DNA from: Pedobacter sp. AJM
Lineage (GTDB): Bacteria; Bacteroidota; Bacteroidia; Sphingobacteriales; Sphingobacteriaceae
Direction: 5' to 3'
NCBI RefSeq assembly: GCF_002197755.1
Contig: NZ_NHOT01000016.1
Coordinates: forward strand, 1 to 64,000
Length of the DNA stretch: 64,000 bases
Of this stretch, positions 34,544 through 44,358 are shown one piece after another. Position numbers and translations under genes: made by a program. The notes under the pieces are model-generated. The model searched no databases, was not told where the DNA came from, and was given only the letters and a program-made list of their open reading frames with translations. The first letter of the stretch is position 1; the number at the start of each line of letters is the position of its first letter.

Positions 34544-35785
34544 TTAATATTGAAGCGCATTGATGGCGGTAATTGTTCCACCTTCAACCTTTAAACCTTT
34601 TTTTGCAGCGGCGATGTCGGCATCAAAAACATAAACATAACTTCCTTCGCTGGCTGTGGTGATTCCGATATAACCTGTTCTTCCATCTCTCGGGGAATAG
34701 TTATTAATTGTGGTTGTCCTTGTTATATCAGCTGGTATGCCTGTTACCCATTTAAACGTTTTGTTAATTACATCTACAATGGCAAACTTTCTGGCTGCGC
34801 CTGTAATCGAATTGGCTTGCGGGTACATCTGCACTACAAATTTACCCATGCCTACATAGCTCTGACCAGCCATGTGGTAACCGCCAGACAATTCCTGAAC
34901 ATTTAAAAAATAGCTTTTATCAAACTCAGTCGTTCCTTTATTAATCCGGATTACTGCAGAAGGATTTTTAGAGCTTGGCGTTCCGGAATTGGTTGCAGAA
35001 GCATAGGAGAAAGCATAAGCATCGCCATTTTCGATTTCTACTAAACCATTTACAAAGTAAGCACCGATATAACTCGTACGGTTGTCTTTTATCACTTTCT
35101 CCAGTTTTAATTCCGGGTAACTGTAAACGGCCACCCACGAACTATCAGGATAAGCAGTACCAAAAACATCCGGTGCTGCACCTTTGATGCTCATATAAGG
35201 GATAAAAAGTTTTTCACCCACTTGAGTTGCCCATGTAAAATGTGCGCGTTCCCTGTTTCCCGCTAATTTTACAATGTTCACCTGCTGCTCCCCAACAATT
35301 TGGTATTTGCGGGCATCAATCCTAAAGAAACTTGAAAATTCATTTCCTGATCTCGGTATTTTCGCAATAAATATATCATCCTTCGCTGGTGCAAAAAGCT
35401 GAACCGTTTCAGTTTGAAAATTGGTGAGTTTATTTAACTTTCCGGTACCGTCTAATCGATAAGTGGTTACTGCACCCGGATTCCCTTGTCCGTACAACAA
35501 GCTAAAAAACCGGTTTCTATGGGTTAAATAATAACGGTAAGAACCGTCTTGCTCAATGCCGTTTCCTTGTGTAGTCACCGTTCCTGCATCTAAGCTATTG
35601 GCAGTCAATAAATAATCGGCGATGCCTGTGGTACCCACAGGTGTTGCGGAAATGATAAATTTAGTTGCTCCGGTAAGCTCGTTATCCACGTCTACAACTT
35701 CTGAAGAATCCAGTTCCTTATCGCAAGCCGCAAACAAGGTAACCAACAATAAACTTAAAAATGGAAGTAAATATTTAGTTTTCAT
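34544..35785 (-). CDS. DUF4374 lipoprotein (iron/siderophore uptake)
   Basis: A 413-residue protein with a lipoprotein signal (LLLVTLFAACDK). The body has seven-bladed propeller-like repeats (FFSLLYGQGNPGAVTTYRL, IFIAKIPRSGNEF, WVAVYSYPELKLEKV, YVYVFDADIAAA). DUF4374 proteins regularly accompany TonB-dependent siderophore receptors in Bacteroidota and are thought to bind the substrate at the cell surface. It lies 18 bp after the receptor gene. Confidence 0.88.
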   Translation of the reverse strand: MKTKYLLPFLSLLLVTLFAACDKELDSSEVVDVDNELTGATKFIISATPVGTTGIADYLLTANSLDAGTVTTQGNGIEQDGSYRYYLTHRNRFFSLLYGQGNPGAVTTYRLDGTGKLNKLTNFQTETVQLFAPAKDDIFIAKIPRSGNEFSSFFRIDARKYQIVGEQQVNIVKLAGNRERAHFTWATQVGEKLFIPYMSIKGAAPDVFGTAYPDSSWVAVYSYPELKLEKVIKDNRTSYIGAYFVNGLVEIENGDAYAFSYASATNSGTPSSKNPSAVIRINKGTTEFDKSYFLNVQELSGGYHMAGQSYVGMGKFVVQMYPQANSITGAARKFAIVDVINKTFKWVTGIPADITRTTTINNYSPRDGRTGYIGITTASEGSYVYVFDADIAAAKKGLKVEGGTITAINALQY

Positions 35786-35803
35786 ATTCGTATGTATAAA
35801 AAT

Positions 35804-38191
35804 TTATGATCTGTTAGTACTGAAAAAATACCTCACTTTAGCATAAAATGCTCTGCCTGGTTTTTGTAATGAAAAGTTATCGTAGATGCGGTTATTCACC
35901 AGGTTTTTACATTCTAAACCAATGTTGTATTTACCACCGCCTAATGTATAAACTGCATTAACATCCTGCATCCATTGTCTCGGGATATCATACTTCGTAT
36001 CAGCAGTACCCTGACTTGGCCACGATAGGTAATAAGCATGAACATACAATACATTGTAGCCAAGGGTTAAGGTATTGCCTTTCTTACCTACGTTATTGAA
36101 GAATAGCGAAGCATCAGCGTTACCAAAAAGATAAGGCATGTTAGGGATACGATCCCTGTACAAAGGACTTTCCATGGTTTGCCCCTGTTCAAAACGGGTA
36201 TTGTTTCTTAAGTTCTGGTAAGTAAGATTTACCCCTGCGGTAAATAACTGCTTGTAAGAATAACGCACTTCAGATTCGAAACCTAAATTGGTTACATCAG
36301 CCAGGTTGCCATTTACCTGTTTGGTTTGATTGTTATTTAATTGCGGCCTGATAAAGTCTTTCGCATCGCGGTACATTACATTACCATCAAAGCTAAAACG
36401 GTGAATCTGATTTAGCTGTGCCTGATAGCTGAAGCCCAGGTTGTAGTTATTGCTTTGCTCAGGTTTCAGGTTGATATTTCCTTCCAGGTTTAATAAATCA
36501 CCAAAAAGTTCATCCGTTTCCGGCAGTCGGTAGCTTTTTTCGAAAGAGGCTTTCAACTGAAAGTTAGGGACAATAAAATAAGTTGATGCAATGCCGTAAC
36601 CTGTTTTGCTGTAGCTGTTTTCCTGCTGAAGATAGGCTACATCACCCCAGTTTCCGCTTGGATTGTAACTCTGTGCATATTTATTCGATTGATAAAACTG
36701 CTTGGCAAAAACAGAGGTGTTCCATTTTTCTGAAGGACTGAATTTATACCCTAATCCTAACACATTTTTATTGTTTTTACGGGGTTGCTCGTAATTTTGG
36801 TTTTGCGGGAAGAGTTCATCAGAACCTTTTCTGTTAAACGAATTGTAAACATTATTTAATGAAAAGGAATGACGCTCATTAAGGGTATACGTTAAGTTGG
36901 CAGTGGCCAATCCATTATTGTTACGGAATTTATACATGGAACGTTCCCTTTCGCTACCAGCACCCGGGTATTGCTTATATTCCTGGAACCAGTTGTAACG
37001 GCGATACACGGTATCGATATTTTGTTCGGTACCAAAATTGAAGTTACCATTGATACGAAGATCAAGTCCCTTTGTAAATAAATCTTTTTTCTGGTACTTC
37101 ACAGTTGGCATTAAAATGCTTCCTCTTCGGTGCCAATCGCCGAAAACACTGACCATCCGGGCACCTGTTTGTACTTCTGCATAGTTCTTCCCAGCGGTTA
37201 AACCAAACATCAGCTGATCTGCGAATGATTTATTAACAACTCCTGCACCTACAATTATTGTTTCATTATGGTAAGTATCGTTAAAGCGTTTCACTACCTG
37301 ATTTCTGAAGTAACGACCATCAAAAGAAGCCACATCTGTAGTTACTTTATAATCGTTATCAGAATAATTCTGGAAGGCATTCAGTTGTACCTTAAAACCT
37401 GACGGCGAAGTATAACCGGCATTGATAGCTGTTTTATGGGTATTAAATGAACCATAAGAATAAGAAGCATCAATGTAACTTTTTGTGGTATTGTCAGTTA
37501 CAATGTTGATGGCGCCACCCAAAGCATCTGAGCCCAACCAAACCGGAACCACCCCTTTATACACTTCCACACGTTGTGCCAGGTTGATCGGAATATTGTT
37601 GATCTGGAAGGATGAGCCAAAATTATCCATTGGTATACCATCGATAAAAAATTTCACCTGCCGACCGGTAAATCCGTTTAACGAGAAATCCATTCTAGAT
37701 CCCAATCCTCCAGCCTCTCTCACGCGGACACCAGATACACGATCGAGTGCATGAGAGATATCTAAAGTACTGTTATGTAATTTTTTGGCATCGATAGAAG
37801 TCACGTTAAAAGCCTGGCGGTTTACCTGTTGATTTGCCGTTCTGCCAATCACATTTACCGTTTCCATGTCTTCTGAAGATTCGGCAAGGCTGAAACTTAA
37901 CTTTTGATCCTCATTTTCGGATACGGTTATTTCCTTTTTAATTGTTTTGAAACCAACGGCAGAAATCTGAATCTGATAATTCCCGGCTTTAACCTGAGAA
38001 ATTTTGAAACTTCCCTTCTCATCAGATACCGTTACATAATTGGTTTTCTGGATCTTGACGGTAGCGCCTGAAACGGGCTGACCAGAAGCACTTTTGATTT
38101 GCCCCGAGATACCGGAAATGCGGTTTTGGGCGGAGGCAAAAATTACAAAGGCACATAGCATGCCTAATAGCAAAATTTTCTTAATTTGCAT
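35804..38191 (-). CDS. TonB-dependent receptor with carboxypeptidase-like domain
   Basis: A 795-residue outer-membrane receptor: signal peptide (MLCAFVIFASAQ), a CarboxypepD_reg-like domain (ISGQIKSASGQPVSGATVKI, about 25-105), the plug (VNVIGRTANQQVNR, FSLNGFTGRQVKFFIDGIPMDNFG, INLAQRVEVYKGVVPVWLGSDALGGAINIVT) and a 22-strand barrel ending FYAKVRYFF. Partner genes suggest a ferric siderophore as substrate. A palindrome overlapping the promoter (38281-38309) implies regulation by iron or the substrate. Confidence 0.92.
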   Translation of the reverse strand: MQIKKILLLGMLCAFVIFASAQNRISGISGQIKSASGQPVSGATVKIQKTNYVTVSDEKGSFKISQVKAGNYQIQISAVGFKTIKKEITVSENEDQKLSFSLAESSEDMETVNVIGRTANQQVNRQAFNVTSIDAKKLHNSTLDISHALDRVSGVRVREAGGLGSRMDFSLNGFTGRQVKFFIDGIPMDNFGSSFQINNIPINLAQRVEVYKGVVPVWLGSDALGGAINIVTDNTTKSYIDASYSYGSFNTHKTAINAGYTSPSGFKVQLNAFQNYSDNDYKVTTDVASFDGRYFRNQVVKRFNDTYHNETIIVGAGVVNKSFADQLMFGLTAGKNYAEVQTGARMVSVFGDWHRRGSILMPTVKYQKKDLFTKGLDLRINGNFNFGTEQNIDTVYRRYNWFQEYKQYPGAGSERERSMYKFRNNNGLATANLTYTLNERHSFSLNNVYNSFNRKGSDELFPQNQNYEQPRKNNKNVLGLGYKFSPSEKWNTSVFAKQFYQSNKYAQSYNPSGNWGDVAYLQQENSYSKTGYGIASTYFIVPNFQLKASFEKSYRLPETDELFGDLLNLEGNINLKPEQSNNYNLGFSYQAQLNQIHRFSFDGNVMYRDAKDFIRPQLNNNQTKQVNGNLADVTNLGFESEVRYSYKQLFTAGVNLTYQNLRNNTRFEQGQTMESPLYRDRIPNMPYLFGNADASLFFNNVGKKGNTLTLGYNVLYVHAYYLSWPSQGTADTKYDIPRQWMQDVNAVYTLGGGKYNIGLECKNLVNNRIYDNFSLQKPGRAFYAKVRYFFSTNRS

Positions 38192-38231
38192 AACTTTTAA
38201 TGGAGATTAAAGGTGAGCCGGTTTTCCGGTA

Positions 38232-38256
38232 GCCACACGGGTCTGAACCGTGTGGC
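38232..38256. other. 9-bp stem hairpin in the TonB receptor leader
   Basis: GCCACACGG and CCGTGTGGC pair around a 7-nt loop. Eight T residues follow on the plus strand, where no gene ends, so it looks like a terminator facing the wrong way. On the minus strand it lies in the 5' untranslated region, about 40 nt before the receptor ATG, and could influence translation or mRNA stability. Confidence 0.5.
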
Positions 38257-38274
38257 ATTTTTTTTATGCCGCAA

Positions 38275-38309
38275 ATATAAATCTTATTTAGATCAAGTCC
38301 AAATAAGAT
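38275..38309 (-). promoter_or_regulatory. Promoter and palindromic operator of the TonB receptor operon
   Basis: On the minus strand TTTG, a 20-nt spacer and TATATTTG match the Bacteroidota consensus TTTG-N17-23-TAnnTTTG. A palindrome with perfect 9-bp arms ATCTTATTT and AAATAAGAT (11-bp centre, 38281-38309) covers the -33 element and spacer. An inner reading TTATTTAGA-N5-TCCAAATAA resembles a Fur-type box. Repressor identity is inferred. The rest of the 382-bp gap (38192-38573) shows no gene. Confidence 0.7.
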
Positions 38310-38573
38310 GCAGACATATTTTAGTCCTTAAACCGTTTAGTATGGTAAAAAACAAAGAAAAGCAGAACATTCAACGCTTAACCGTTCGCCATATTATTTG
38401 AAATATTCCTGGTAGAACCGTATCCATAAGCTTACATATTATTTAATTTAAGCAGAAGAATAACAATGGCAGGTTGATCGACAAATCATTAATCCTAAGG
38501 ATTAACTTTTTTGATGACGATCAAAAATGGTGTCGTAAATGAACTGAAATTTTTGAACGATGAGTAAAAAAAA

Positions 38574-39275
38574 TTATTTACAATCTACCGCCTTGCCATA
38601 TATCCCCATCGGTTCGGGAGATAAATAAGGAATACCAAGATTTGCAGACCGGATAATTAGCAACATCCCCATGGTAAACATCAACCAGGGAATAAGCCTT
38701 TGTGTGTTGAAAGGAATATATCTTTTGATGAAAATTCCGCCCAGTGAAACCATCAGCATCAGCGGTGTGGTTCCAATCCCGAATAAAAACATAAAAACCC
38801 CACCAGCTTTAAAACTTCCGGTATTGAGGGCGGTAGCCAGCGCCAGGTAAACCATTCCACAGGGAATAATTCCATTTATAGCGCCGGCAAAAAATCCCCA
38901 GAGCGGCAACTGGAATACGTAACCCATTAACTTACTGATAGGACGCAATAAATGATTTTGTAACGTAGCAAAACGCTTCACATACTGTGGAACTAATTGC
39001 AATAATGTAAAAAAAATCAGTAGTATGCCAATAATGGTGCTGAGTATTTGCTGATTGCTAAAAACGGCTATACTGCCACCAAGTGCGCCTGCGCATAAGC
39101 CTAAAACCACATAAACAAAAATTCTTCCGAACTGATACATGAGCAATTGGAAGGCAGCACCTAAAAAATGTTGTTTCTGAAAAGGCATGCCCAGCATAAT
39201 GGGTCCGCACATGACAGCACAGTGCAAACTGCCAAACAGGCCCATTAAAAAAGCTAATGGCAGGAAATCCGTCAT
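38574..39275 (-). CDS. Sulfite exporter TauE/SafE-like membrane protein of the cbb3 locus
   Basis: A 233-residue protein with six or more membrane helices. The first loop has SLHCAVMCGPIML, a Cys/Met/His motif typical of the copper-related TauE/SafE (DsbD-like) proteins encoded beside ccoGHIS. It probably acts in copper handling for oxidase assembly in the inner membrane. Last gene of the cluster; its ATG overlaps the fixH stop by 4 bp. Confidence 0.85.
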   Translation of the reverse strand: MTDFLPLAFLMGLFGSLHCAVMCGPIMLGMPFQKQHFLGAAFQLLMYQFGRIFVYVVLGLCAGALGGSIAVFSNQQILSTIIGILLIFFTLLQLVPQYVKRFATLQNHLLRPISKLMGYVFQLPLWGFFAGAINGIIPCGMVYLALATALNTGSFKAGGVFMFLFGIGTTPLMLMVSLGGIFIKRYIPFNTQRLIPWLMFTMGMLLIIRSANLGIPYLSPEPMGIYGKAVDCK

Positions 39276-39706
39276 AGCGTGAGGTTACTTTGATACAAAT
39301 AGTGCTTCCCATGACTGCGCCACTGCATATGGAGAAACCACATGCCTTTTGGTAAATGAGCGCGACTTACCAGAATCAGGTGATCAGGTCCGATGGTTTT
39401 ACCATCAAACTTTAAATCTTCGGCCTTGTTTGATGGCCGCATCAATACGAGCTGGTAGCTGGCACTGTCTTTTAAACGGATAACCAATTGCTTTTGATCA
39501 ACTGTAATTTTCGGCTGCGCATCATCATTCAGCATGTTTTGTGCTGCATTATAGGTGGTATTGTAGTTAATCCCTTTTTCATAATAATCCTCTTCCACTA
39601 AAGCATCGCCATCATGTTTGGCAAACATATAACCTACCATTGCTATGATGAAAAGCATGAAGCAGCCCATTCCCAATAAAATTTTAGTCCCCCAGTTCAT
39701 CGTCAT
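39272..39706 (-). CDS. ccoH: FixH/CcoH family protein
   Basis: A 144-residue protein with one N-terminal membrane helix (ILLGMGCFMLFIIAMVGYMF) followed by EEDYYEKGINYNTTYNAAQN, the hallmark of FixH/CcoH, and a small periplasmic beta domain (HLPKGMWFLHMQW). CcoH stabilises the nascent cbb3 oxidase. It lies 12 bp after ccoG and overlaps the next gene. Confidence 0.88.
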   Translation of the reverse strand: MTMNWGTKILLGMGCFMLFIIAMVGYMFAKHDGDALVEEDYYEKGINYNTTYNAAQNMLNDDAQPKITVDQKQLVIRLKDSASYQLVLMRPSNKAEDLKFDGKTIGPDHLILVSRAHLPKGMWFLHMQWRSHGKHYLYQSNLTL

Positions 39707-39718
39707 CTTTTTTTATTT

Positions 39719-41092
39719 TTATTCGTTATCAGGCGGTGCAAAAAAACTCGTGCTGGCCTGGCTTAAAACTTTTCCATCCACCACCACTTCAAATGCAGCA
39801 TCTGATTTATATTCCTTAATCTGGCGGTTATCCCGGATGAGAAAAAAAGTGATTTGTGCAGATCCATCCTTCGGAAGCACATTTGCCGCCTGTATAAACT
39901 CGATCTGATCATGTTGATCTTTCGCCCTGAATTCAAACTTTACCGTTTTATTGGTTTTATTGATCAGCTCTGCATTATACAGATTGCTGGTTTGATTGCT
40001 TCCCCTGTTTTGATAAAGCGTACCACTTGCCCTTAATACAGTGGTTTCTATAGATGATCTTTTATAGATGAGGGCAGAAAAAACCATGCATACCATAACC
40101 AGGACAGCTGCATAGCCATAGGCTTTGGCCCCTATTTTAAATGGTTTCTGCTGGCTGATGTAATCCTGATTATAAAATCCAATTAGGCGTTCTGGTCGAT
40201 TGATTTTTAGCATCACTTCATCACAGGCATCAATACAGGCCGTACAATTTACACATTCCAGCTGTGTTCCCTTTCTGATGTCTATGCCTGTCGGACAAAC
40301 CTGTACGCATAATCCACAATCTATACAATCGCCTTTAGCTTCAGCTACATTTTGCTTCTGCATCTTTCCACGGGGTTCACCACGATTAACATCGTAGGCG
40401 ACAATCAGGCTCTGGTTATCCAATAAAACACCCTGTAACCTGCCATAAGGACAAATTACCGTACAAACCACCTCACGCACATAGGCGAAAACAGCATAAA
40501 ACAGAAAGGTAAAAAGCCAGATGGAAATAAAGCCTGATACATGCTGATGAACCGGTTCTGTAATGATGCTGAATAGTTTTTCGGAACCGATAAGATAGGC
40601 TAAAAAGGTATTGGCAATGGCAAATGAAATCACTAAAAAGAGAAAATGTTTAGTCGATTTTTTTAAAATCTTGTCCATATTCCAGGGCTGAGCATTCAGT
40701 TTGATTTGTTTTTGCTTATCACCCTCCATCCAGAATTCTATTCTCCGGAATACCATTTCCATAAAAATGGTTTGCGGGCAGGCCCAACCACACCAAAGCC
40801 TGCCCAAAACCACTGTAAAACAGACAATAAAAATGATGAATATGAGCATGGCCAATGCGAAAAGATAGAAATCCTGCGGAGTAAAAATCAGTCCGAAGAA
40901 TACAAATTTTCGTTCGATGAAATTTAATAGCACCCACTGCTCACCATTTAATTTTAAAAAAGGACAAGAGAATAAAAGCAAAAGCAGCCCATAGCTTACC
41001 CATTTCCGGTAAGTATATAGTCTTCCCGCTGGCATTTTAGGATATAGAAAATCCCTGTCCTTACTTTCCTTTTTCTGATTATTTTGTAGCAT
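39719..41092 (-). CDS. ccoG: Cytochrome c oxidase accessory protein CcoG (FixG)
   Basis: A 457-residue inner-membrane iron-sulfur protein with about five helices in the first half and the motif CGWACPQTIFMEMVFRRIE. Two 4Fe-4S clusters follow (CIDCGLCVQVCPTGID and CVNCTACIDACDEVM, about residues 255-295), and an Ig-like C-terminal domain. In characterised bacteria CcoG reduces Cu(II) for the CcoI pathway of cbb3 assembly. It overlaps ccoP by 14 bp. Confidence 0.95.
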   Translation of the reverse strand: MLQNNQKKESKDRDFLYPKMPAGRLYTYRKWVSYGLLLLLFSCPFLKLNGEQWVLLNFIERKFVFFGLIFTPQDFYLFALAMLIFIIFIVCFTVVLGRLWCGWACPQTIFMEMVFRRIEFWMEGDKQKQIKLNAQPWNMDKILKKSTKHFLFLVISFAIANTFLAYLIGSEKLFSIITEPVHQHVSGFISIWLFTFLFYAVFAYVREVVCTVICPYGRLQGVLLDNQSLIVAYDVNRGEPRGKMQKQNVAEAKGDCIDCGLCVQVCPTGIDIRKGTQLECVNCTACIDACDEVMLKINRPERLIGFYNQDYISQQKPFKIGAKAYGYAAVLVMVCMVFSALIYKRSSIETTVLRASGTLYQNRGSNQTSNLYNAELINKTNKTVKFEFRAKDQHDQIEFIQAANVLPKDGSAQITFFLIRDNRQIKEYKSDAAFEVVVDGKVLSQASTSFFAPPDNE

Positions 41093-42047
41093 TCGTTGTT
41101 TTCAAACTATCGGCGGGTGCTTTCATGGCATTGTCCTGTGGATCTTTTTCTTCGTACTTTTCTCCCTGTGCAGCCTTAGCCCCTGCCGGATGGGTACCGG
41201 CCAGTGATAAAATGTAGTTGGCTACGGCACTGATTTGTTTAGGGCTCAGGTTTTTCTCCCAGCTGATCATCCCTTTCTCAGGCACACCGTATTTGATGGT
41301 TTTGAAGACATTGTTAATACCTCCACCATGTAACCAGTAATCATCAGTTAAATTCGGACCGATAATTCCCTGCCCCTTATCACCATGGCATACTTTACAG
41401 TTTCCTTCGAAAATATTCTTCCCTTCAGCCAATACCGTTTCTGTGATATCAACTTTTACCGTATTTTCATCAATTGCATTTGCTGATTTCTGCAGGTATG
41501 CTGCTTTTTCAACCTGTGCCTGTGCCATTTCATTCTTATACTCCTGATCCTGGAGATCGCCATAGCCACCAATGTGGTAATAGAACAGGTAACCCGCCGC
41601 AATAATCATGGTACCAAAAAACAAGAAGTTAAACCAGGCCGGAACCGGATTATTCAGTTCTTTAATACCATCATAGGCGTGATCAATTTCCAGCTCTTTT
41701 TCCTGCTCAATCGGTTTTAAACTCAGCAATTTTTCCCAGATGGAATAGCCTTTTTTTCGCCGCTTTAACCATTCGTCGTAGTTTAATTGTTCAGCTTTCT
41801 CTGGTGATAAATAAGGTGTAGGATGAAGCTGCTCCTTATACATTACCTTGAAAGCGTTGAGTAAGGTAAGCGACACAAACACCAGTACTACAGCAAATAG
41901 TAATAAAATAACAATCAATAATTCTGATTGCGTAAGGCCAAGTGATGGCGCTGAAGGCTTTACATTTTCGGACACTGTTTTTTCATCTGCTGCAAATGCC
42001 CAGGCCTGACTAAACAGCAACAAAATAAATAAACTAATCTTCTTCAT
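41079..42047 (-). CDS. ccoP: cbb3 oxidase subunit CcoP, single haem c
   Basis: A 322-residue protein: an N-terminal signal/first helix, a second helix (IVILLLFAVVLVFVSLTLL), the CcoP N-terminal domain (DHAYDGIKELNNPVPAWFNFLFFGTMI compressed near 125-155) and one cytochrome c domain with CKVCH (about residue 217) and Met ligand region (GMISWEKNL). Canonical CcoP has two CxxCH sites; only one is present here, as in other Bacteroidota. It transfers electrons from periplasmic donors to CcoO. Confidence 0.92.
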   Translation of the reverse strand: MKKISLFILLLFSQAWAFAADEKTVSENVKPSAPSLGLTQSELLIVILLLFAVVLVFVSLTLLNAFKVMYKEQLHPTPYLSPEKAEQLNYDEWLKRRKKGYSIWEKLLSLKPIEQEKELEIDHAYDGIKELNNPVPAWFNFLFFGTMIIAAGYLFYYHIGGYGDLQDQEYKNEMAQAQVEKAAYLQKSANAIDENTVKVDITETVLAEGKNIFEGNCKVCHGDKGQGIIGPNLTDDYWLHGGGINNVFKTIKYGVPEKGMISWEKNLSPKQISAVANYILSLAGTHPAGAKAAQGEKYEEKDPQDNAMKAPADSLKTTNATK

Positions 42048-42216
42048 ACCCTATAGATTGATTTTCCTGGATTGGCAGTTCGCTCATGACTTCGATATGC
42101 TTTTTATTTAATTTAAGGAGGTAAATGCCTACGATAATGAAAAATACCATAAACATGATCAGTGAGCTGATGAGGTAAAGTTCACCTCCGGCCAGGTCTT
42201 TTATTTGATTGAACAT
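42034..42216 (-). CDS. ccoQ: CcoQ-like small membrane subunit
   Basis: A 60-residue protein with one transmembrane helix (LISSLIMFMVFFIIVGIYLL) and a charged cytoplasmic tail. Its position between ccoNO and ccoP, and its overlap of 14 bp with ccoP, match ccoQ, which stabilises the CcoP interaction. The sequence is too short for a firm family call. Confidence 0.75.
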   Translation of the reverse strand: MFNQIKDLAGGELYLISSLIMFMVFFIIVGIYLLKLNKKHIEVMSELPIQENQSIGYEED

Positions 42217-42219
42217 AAT

Positions 42220-44358
42220 TTAGTTGCTTGGAATTTCTGTTTTATTGGCTTTAATATCAGTACCTAAGCGTTGCAGATAGGCTATAATAGCCACAATCTC
42301 CCGATCACTTTTTACCTTAATATTGTTTTGTTTTAATTCAGCGGCAATCTGATTAGCCTGAATCTTAAGATCTTCATTAGCCTTTTGGTCATATCCAGCT
42401 GCATAAGGCACACCGAGTGTTTGCATTACCTTGATCTTACTTGCCGTAGTGGTAATATCAAGTTGTTGATTCACCAACCATGGATAAGGCGGCATGATAC
42501 TTCCCGGCGACATCGAAGTGGGATCTACCAGGTGATTGTAATGCCATGCATCTGAATACTTTCCGCCAATGCGATGCAAATCTGGTCCGGTTCTTTTACT
42601 TCCCCATAAAAAAGGATGATCGTAAACAAACTCACCAGCCTTACTATATTCGCCATAACGCTCTGTTTCTGAACGGAAAGGCCTCACCGTTTGTGAGTGA
42701 CAGTTTACACAACCTTCGCGGATGTAAAGATCTCTTCCTTGTAATTCTAAGGCAGAATAAGGCTTCACACTGGCAATAGTGGGTACGTTAGACTGAATGG
42801 TAAAAGTTGGCATCATCTCCACCATTCCACCAATGAGAATGATAATCAATGATAAAACCATAAACTTCATTGGCTTACGCTCCAAAACCCTGTGCCATGC
42901 TTTATCCGCAGCAGAATGATCTACGATTTCTTTTGCCAGGGGCATTGCTTCTGCAGGTTCATTAGCCACCAGTTTAGCACTTCTCATCGTTTTGGCCAGG
43001 TTATAAGTCATGACGATTACACCTGCCAGATACATTGCACCACCTATTGATCGCAATACATGCATGGGAATAATCTGTAGTGTGGTGGCCAGGAAGTTTG
43101 GATACCTCAGTAAACCTTCGCTGGTAAACTCTTTCCACATTAAACCTTGTGTAAAACCTGCCCAGTACATCGGGATAGCATAAAAAAGGATGCCGAGCGT
43201 ACCAATCCAGAAGTGAAAGCCGGCCAGTTTTTTAGAATATAATTCCGTTTTATAAATTCTTGGAATTAACCAGTACAGTACGCCAAAAGTTAAAAAGCCA
43301 TTCCATCCTAAGGCACCAACGTGTACGTGGGCCACGATCCAATCGGTAAAGTGGGCCACACCATTAATTTGCTTTAAGGATAACATTGGCCCTTCGAAGG
43401 TGGCCATACCATAAGCTGTTAAAGCCACCACCATAAATTTCAGTGTAACATCTTCCCGAACTTTATCCCAGGCACCGCGAAGGGTCAGTAAACCATTAAT
43501 CATTCCGCCCCAGCTTGGTGCAATCAGCATAATGGAAAAAGCAACGCCTAAAGATTGTGCCCAGCCGGGTAAAGAGGTATAGAGTAAATGGTGCGGACCA
43601 GCCCAGATGTAAATAAAAATCAGTGACCAAAAATGTAAAATACTCAGTTTATAGGAGTATACCGGTCTTCCGGCCATTTTGGGCAGAAAGTAATACATCA
43701 TGCCTAAATAAGGGGTAGTTAAGAAAAAAGCTACTGCATTGTGTCCATACCACCATTGTACCAGTGCATCCTGAACGCCCGCATACACATAATAACTCTT
43801 TAGGAATGAAATAGGCAGCTCAAATGAATTCACAATATGCAGCACCGCTATGGTGACAAAGGTGGCGATATAGAACCAAATGGCTACATATAAATGCCGT
43901 TCCCTTCTTTTAAAAATGGTACCAAACATGTTCACTCCGAATACTACCCAAATGATGGTAATGGCAATATCTATCGGCCATTCCAGTTCGGCGTATTCAT
44001 GCGAGGTGGTAAAGCCCAATGGAAGCGTAATCACCGCTGAAACGATAATCAGCTGCCAGCCCCAGAAATGAATTTTACTTAAAACATCACTAAACATCCT
44101 GGCCTTAAGCAGGCGTTGTAAAGAATAATACACCCCCATAAAAATGGCATTGCCCACAAAGGCAAAAATAACCGCATTGGTGTGTAAGGGCCTGATCCTG
44201 CCAAAGGTGGTATACTGGTTGCCTAAATTCATGGCAGGTTTGAAAAGCTGCATCGCTGCCAGCAAACCTACCGTCATCCCAATAATCCCCCAAACGAGGG
44301 TGGCAATGCCGAAGTTTCTGACAATTTTGTTATCGTAAGTAAATCGCTCTAATTGCAT
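42220..44358 (-). CDS. ccoNO: cbb3-type cytochrome c oxidase fused subunits I and II (CcoNO)
   Basis: A 712-residue protein. Residues about 1-470 form the haem-copper oxidase CcoN with ligand histidines in IRPLHTNAV, QWWYGHNAVAFF, AGPHHLLYTSLPGW and VAHVHVGALGWNG. After a linker and helix, residues about 500-712 form CcoO with CVNCH near 550 and a Met ligand region (GSIMPPYPWL). The fusion of the two subunits is usual in Bacteroidota. It is the terminal oxidase for low oxygen, in the inner membrane, 3 bp before ccoQ. Confidence 0.96.
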   Translation of the reverse strand: MQLERFTYDNKIVRNFGIATLVWGIIGMTVGLLAAMQLFKPAMNLGNQYTTFGRIRPLHTNAVIFAFVGNAIFMGVYYSLQRLLKARMFSDVLSKIHFWGWQLIIVSAVITLPLGFTTSHEYAELEWPIDIAITIIWVVFGVNMFGTIFKRRERHLYVAIWFYIATFVTIAVLHIVNSFELPISFLKSYYVYAGVQDALVQWWYGHNAVAFFLTTPYLGMMYYFLPKMAGRPVYSYKLSILHFWSLIFIYIWAGPHHLLYTSLPGWAQSLGVAFSIMLIAPSWGGMINGLLTLRGAWDKVREDVTLKFMVVALTAYGMATFEGPMLSLKQINGVAHFTDWIVAHVHVGALGWNGFLTFGVLYWLIPRIYKTELYSKKLAGFHFWIGTLGILFYAIPMYWAGFTQGLMWKEFTSEGLLRYPNFLATTLQIIPMHVLRSIGGAMYLAGVIVMTYNLAKTMRSAKLVANEPAEAMPLAKEIVDHSAADKAWHRVLERKPMKFMVLSLIIILIGGMVEMMPTFTIQSNVPTIASVKPYSALELQGRDLYIREGCVNCHSQTVRPFRSETERYGEYSKAGEFVYDHPFLWGSKRTGPDLHRIGGKYSDAWHYNHLVDPTSMSPGSIMPPYPWLVNQQLDITTTASKIKVMQTLGVPYAAGYDQKANEDLKIQANQIAAELKQNNIKVKSDREIVAIIAYLQRLGTDIKANKTEIPSN

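Noticed and set aside
38232-38262. Hairpin plus T tract as a transcription terminator
   Set aside because: The T tract is on the plus strand, where no gene ends, while the surrounding genes are on the minus strand. It is kept only as a leader hairpin.
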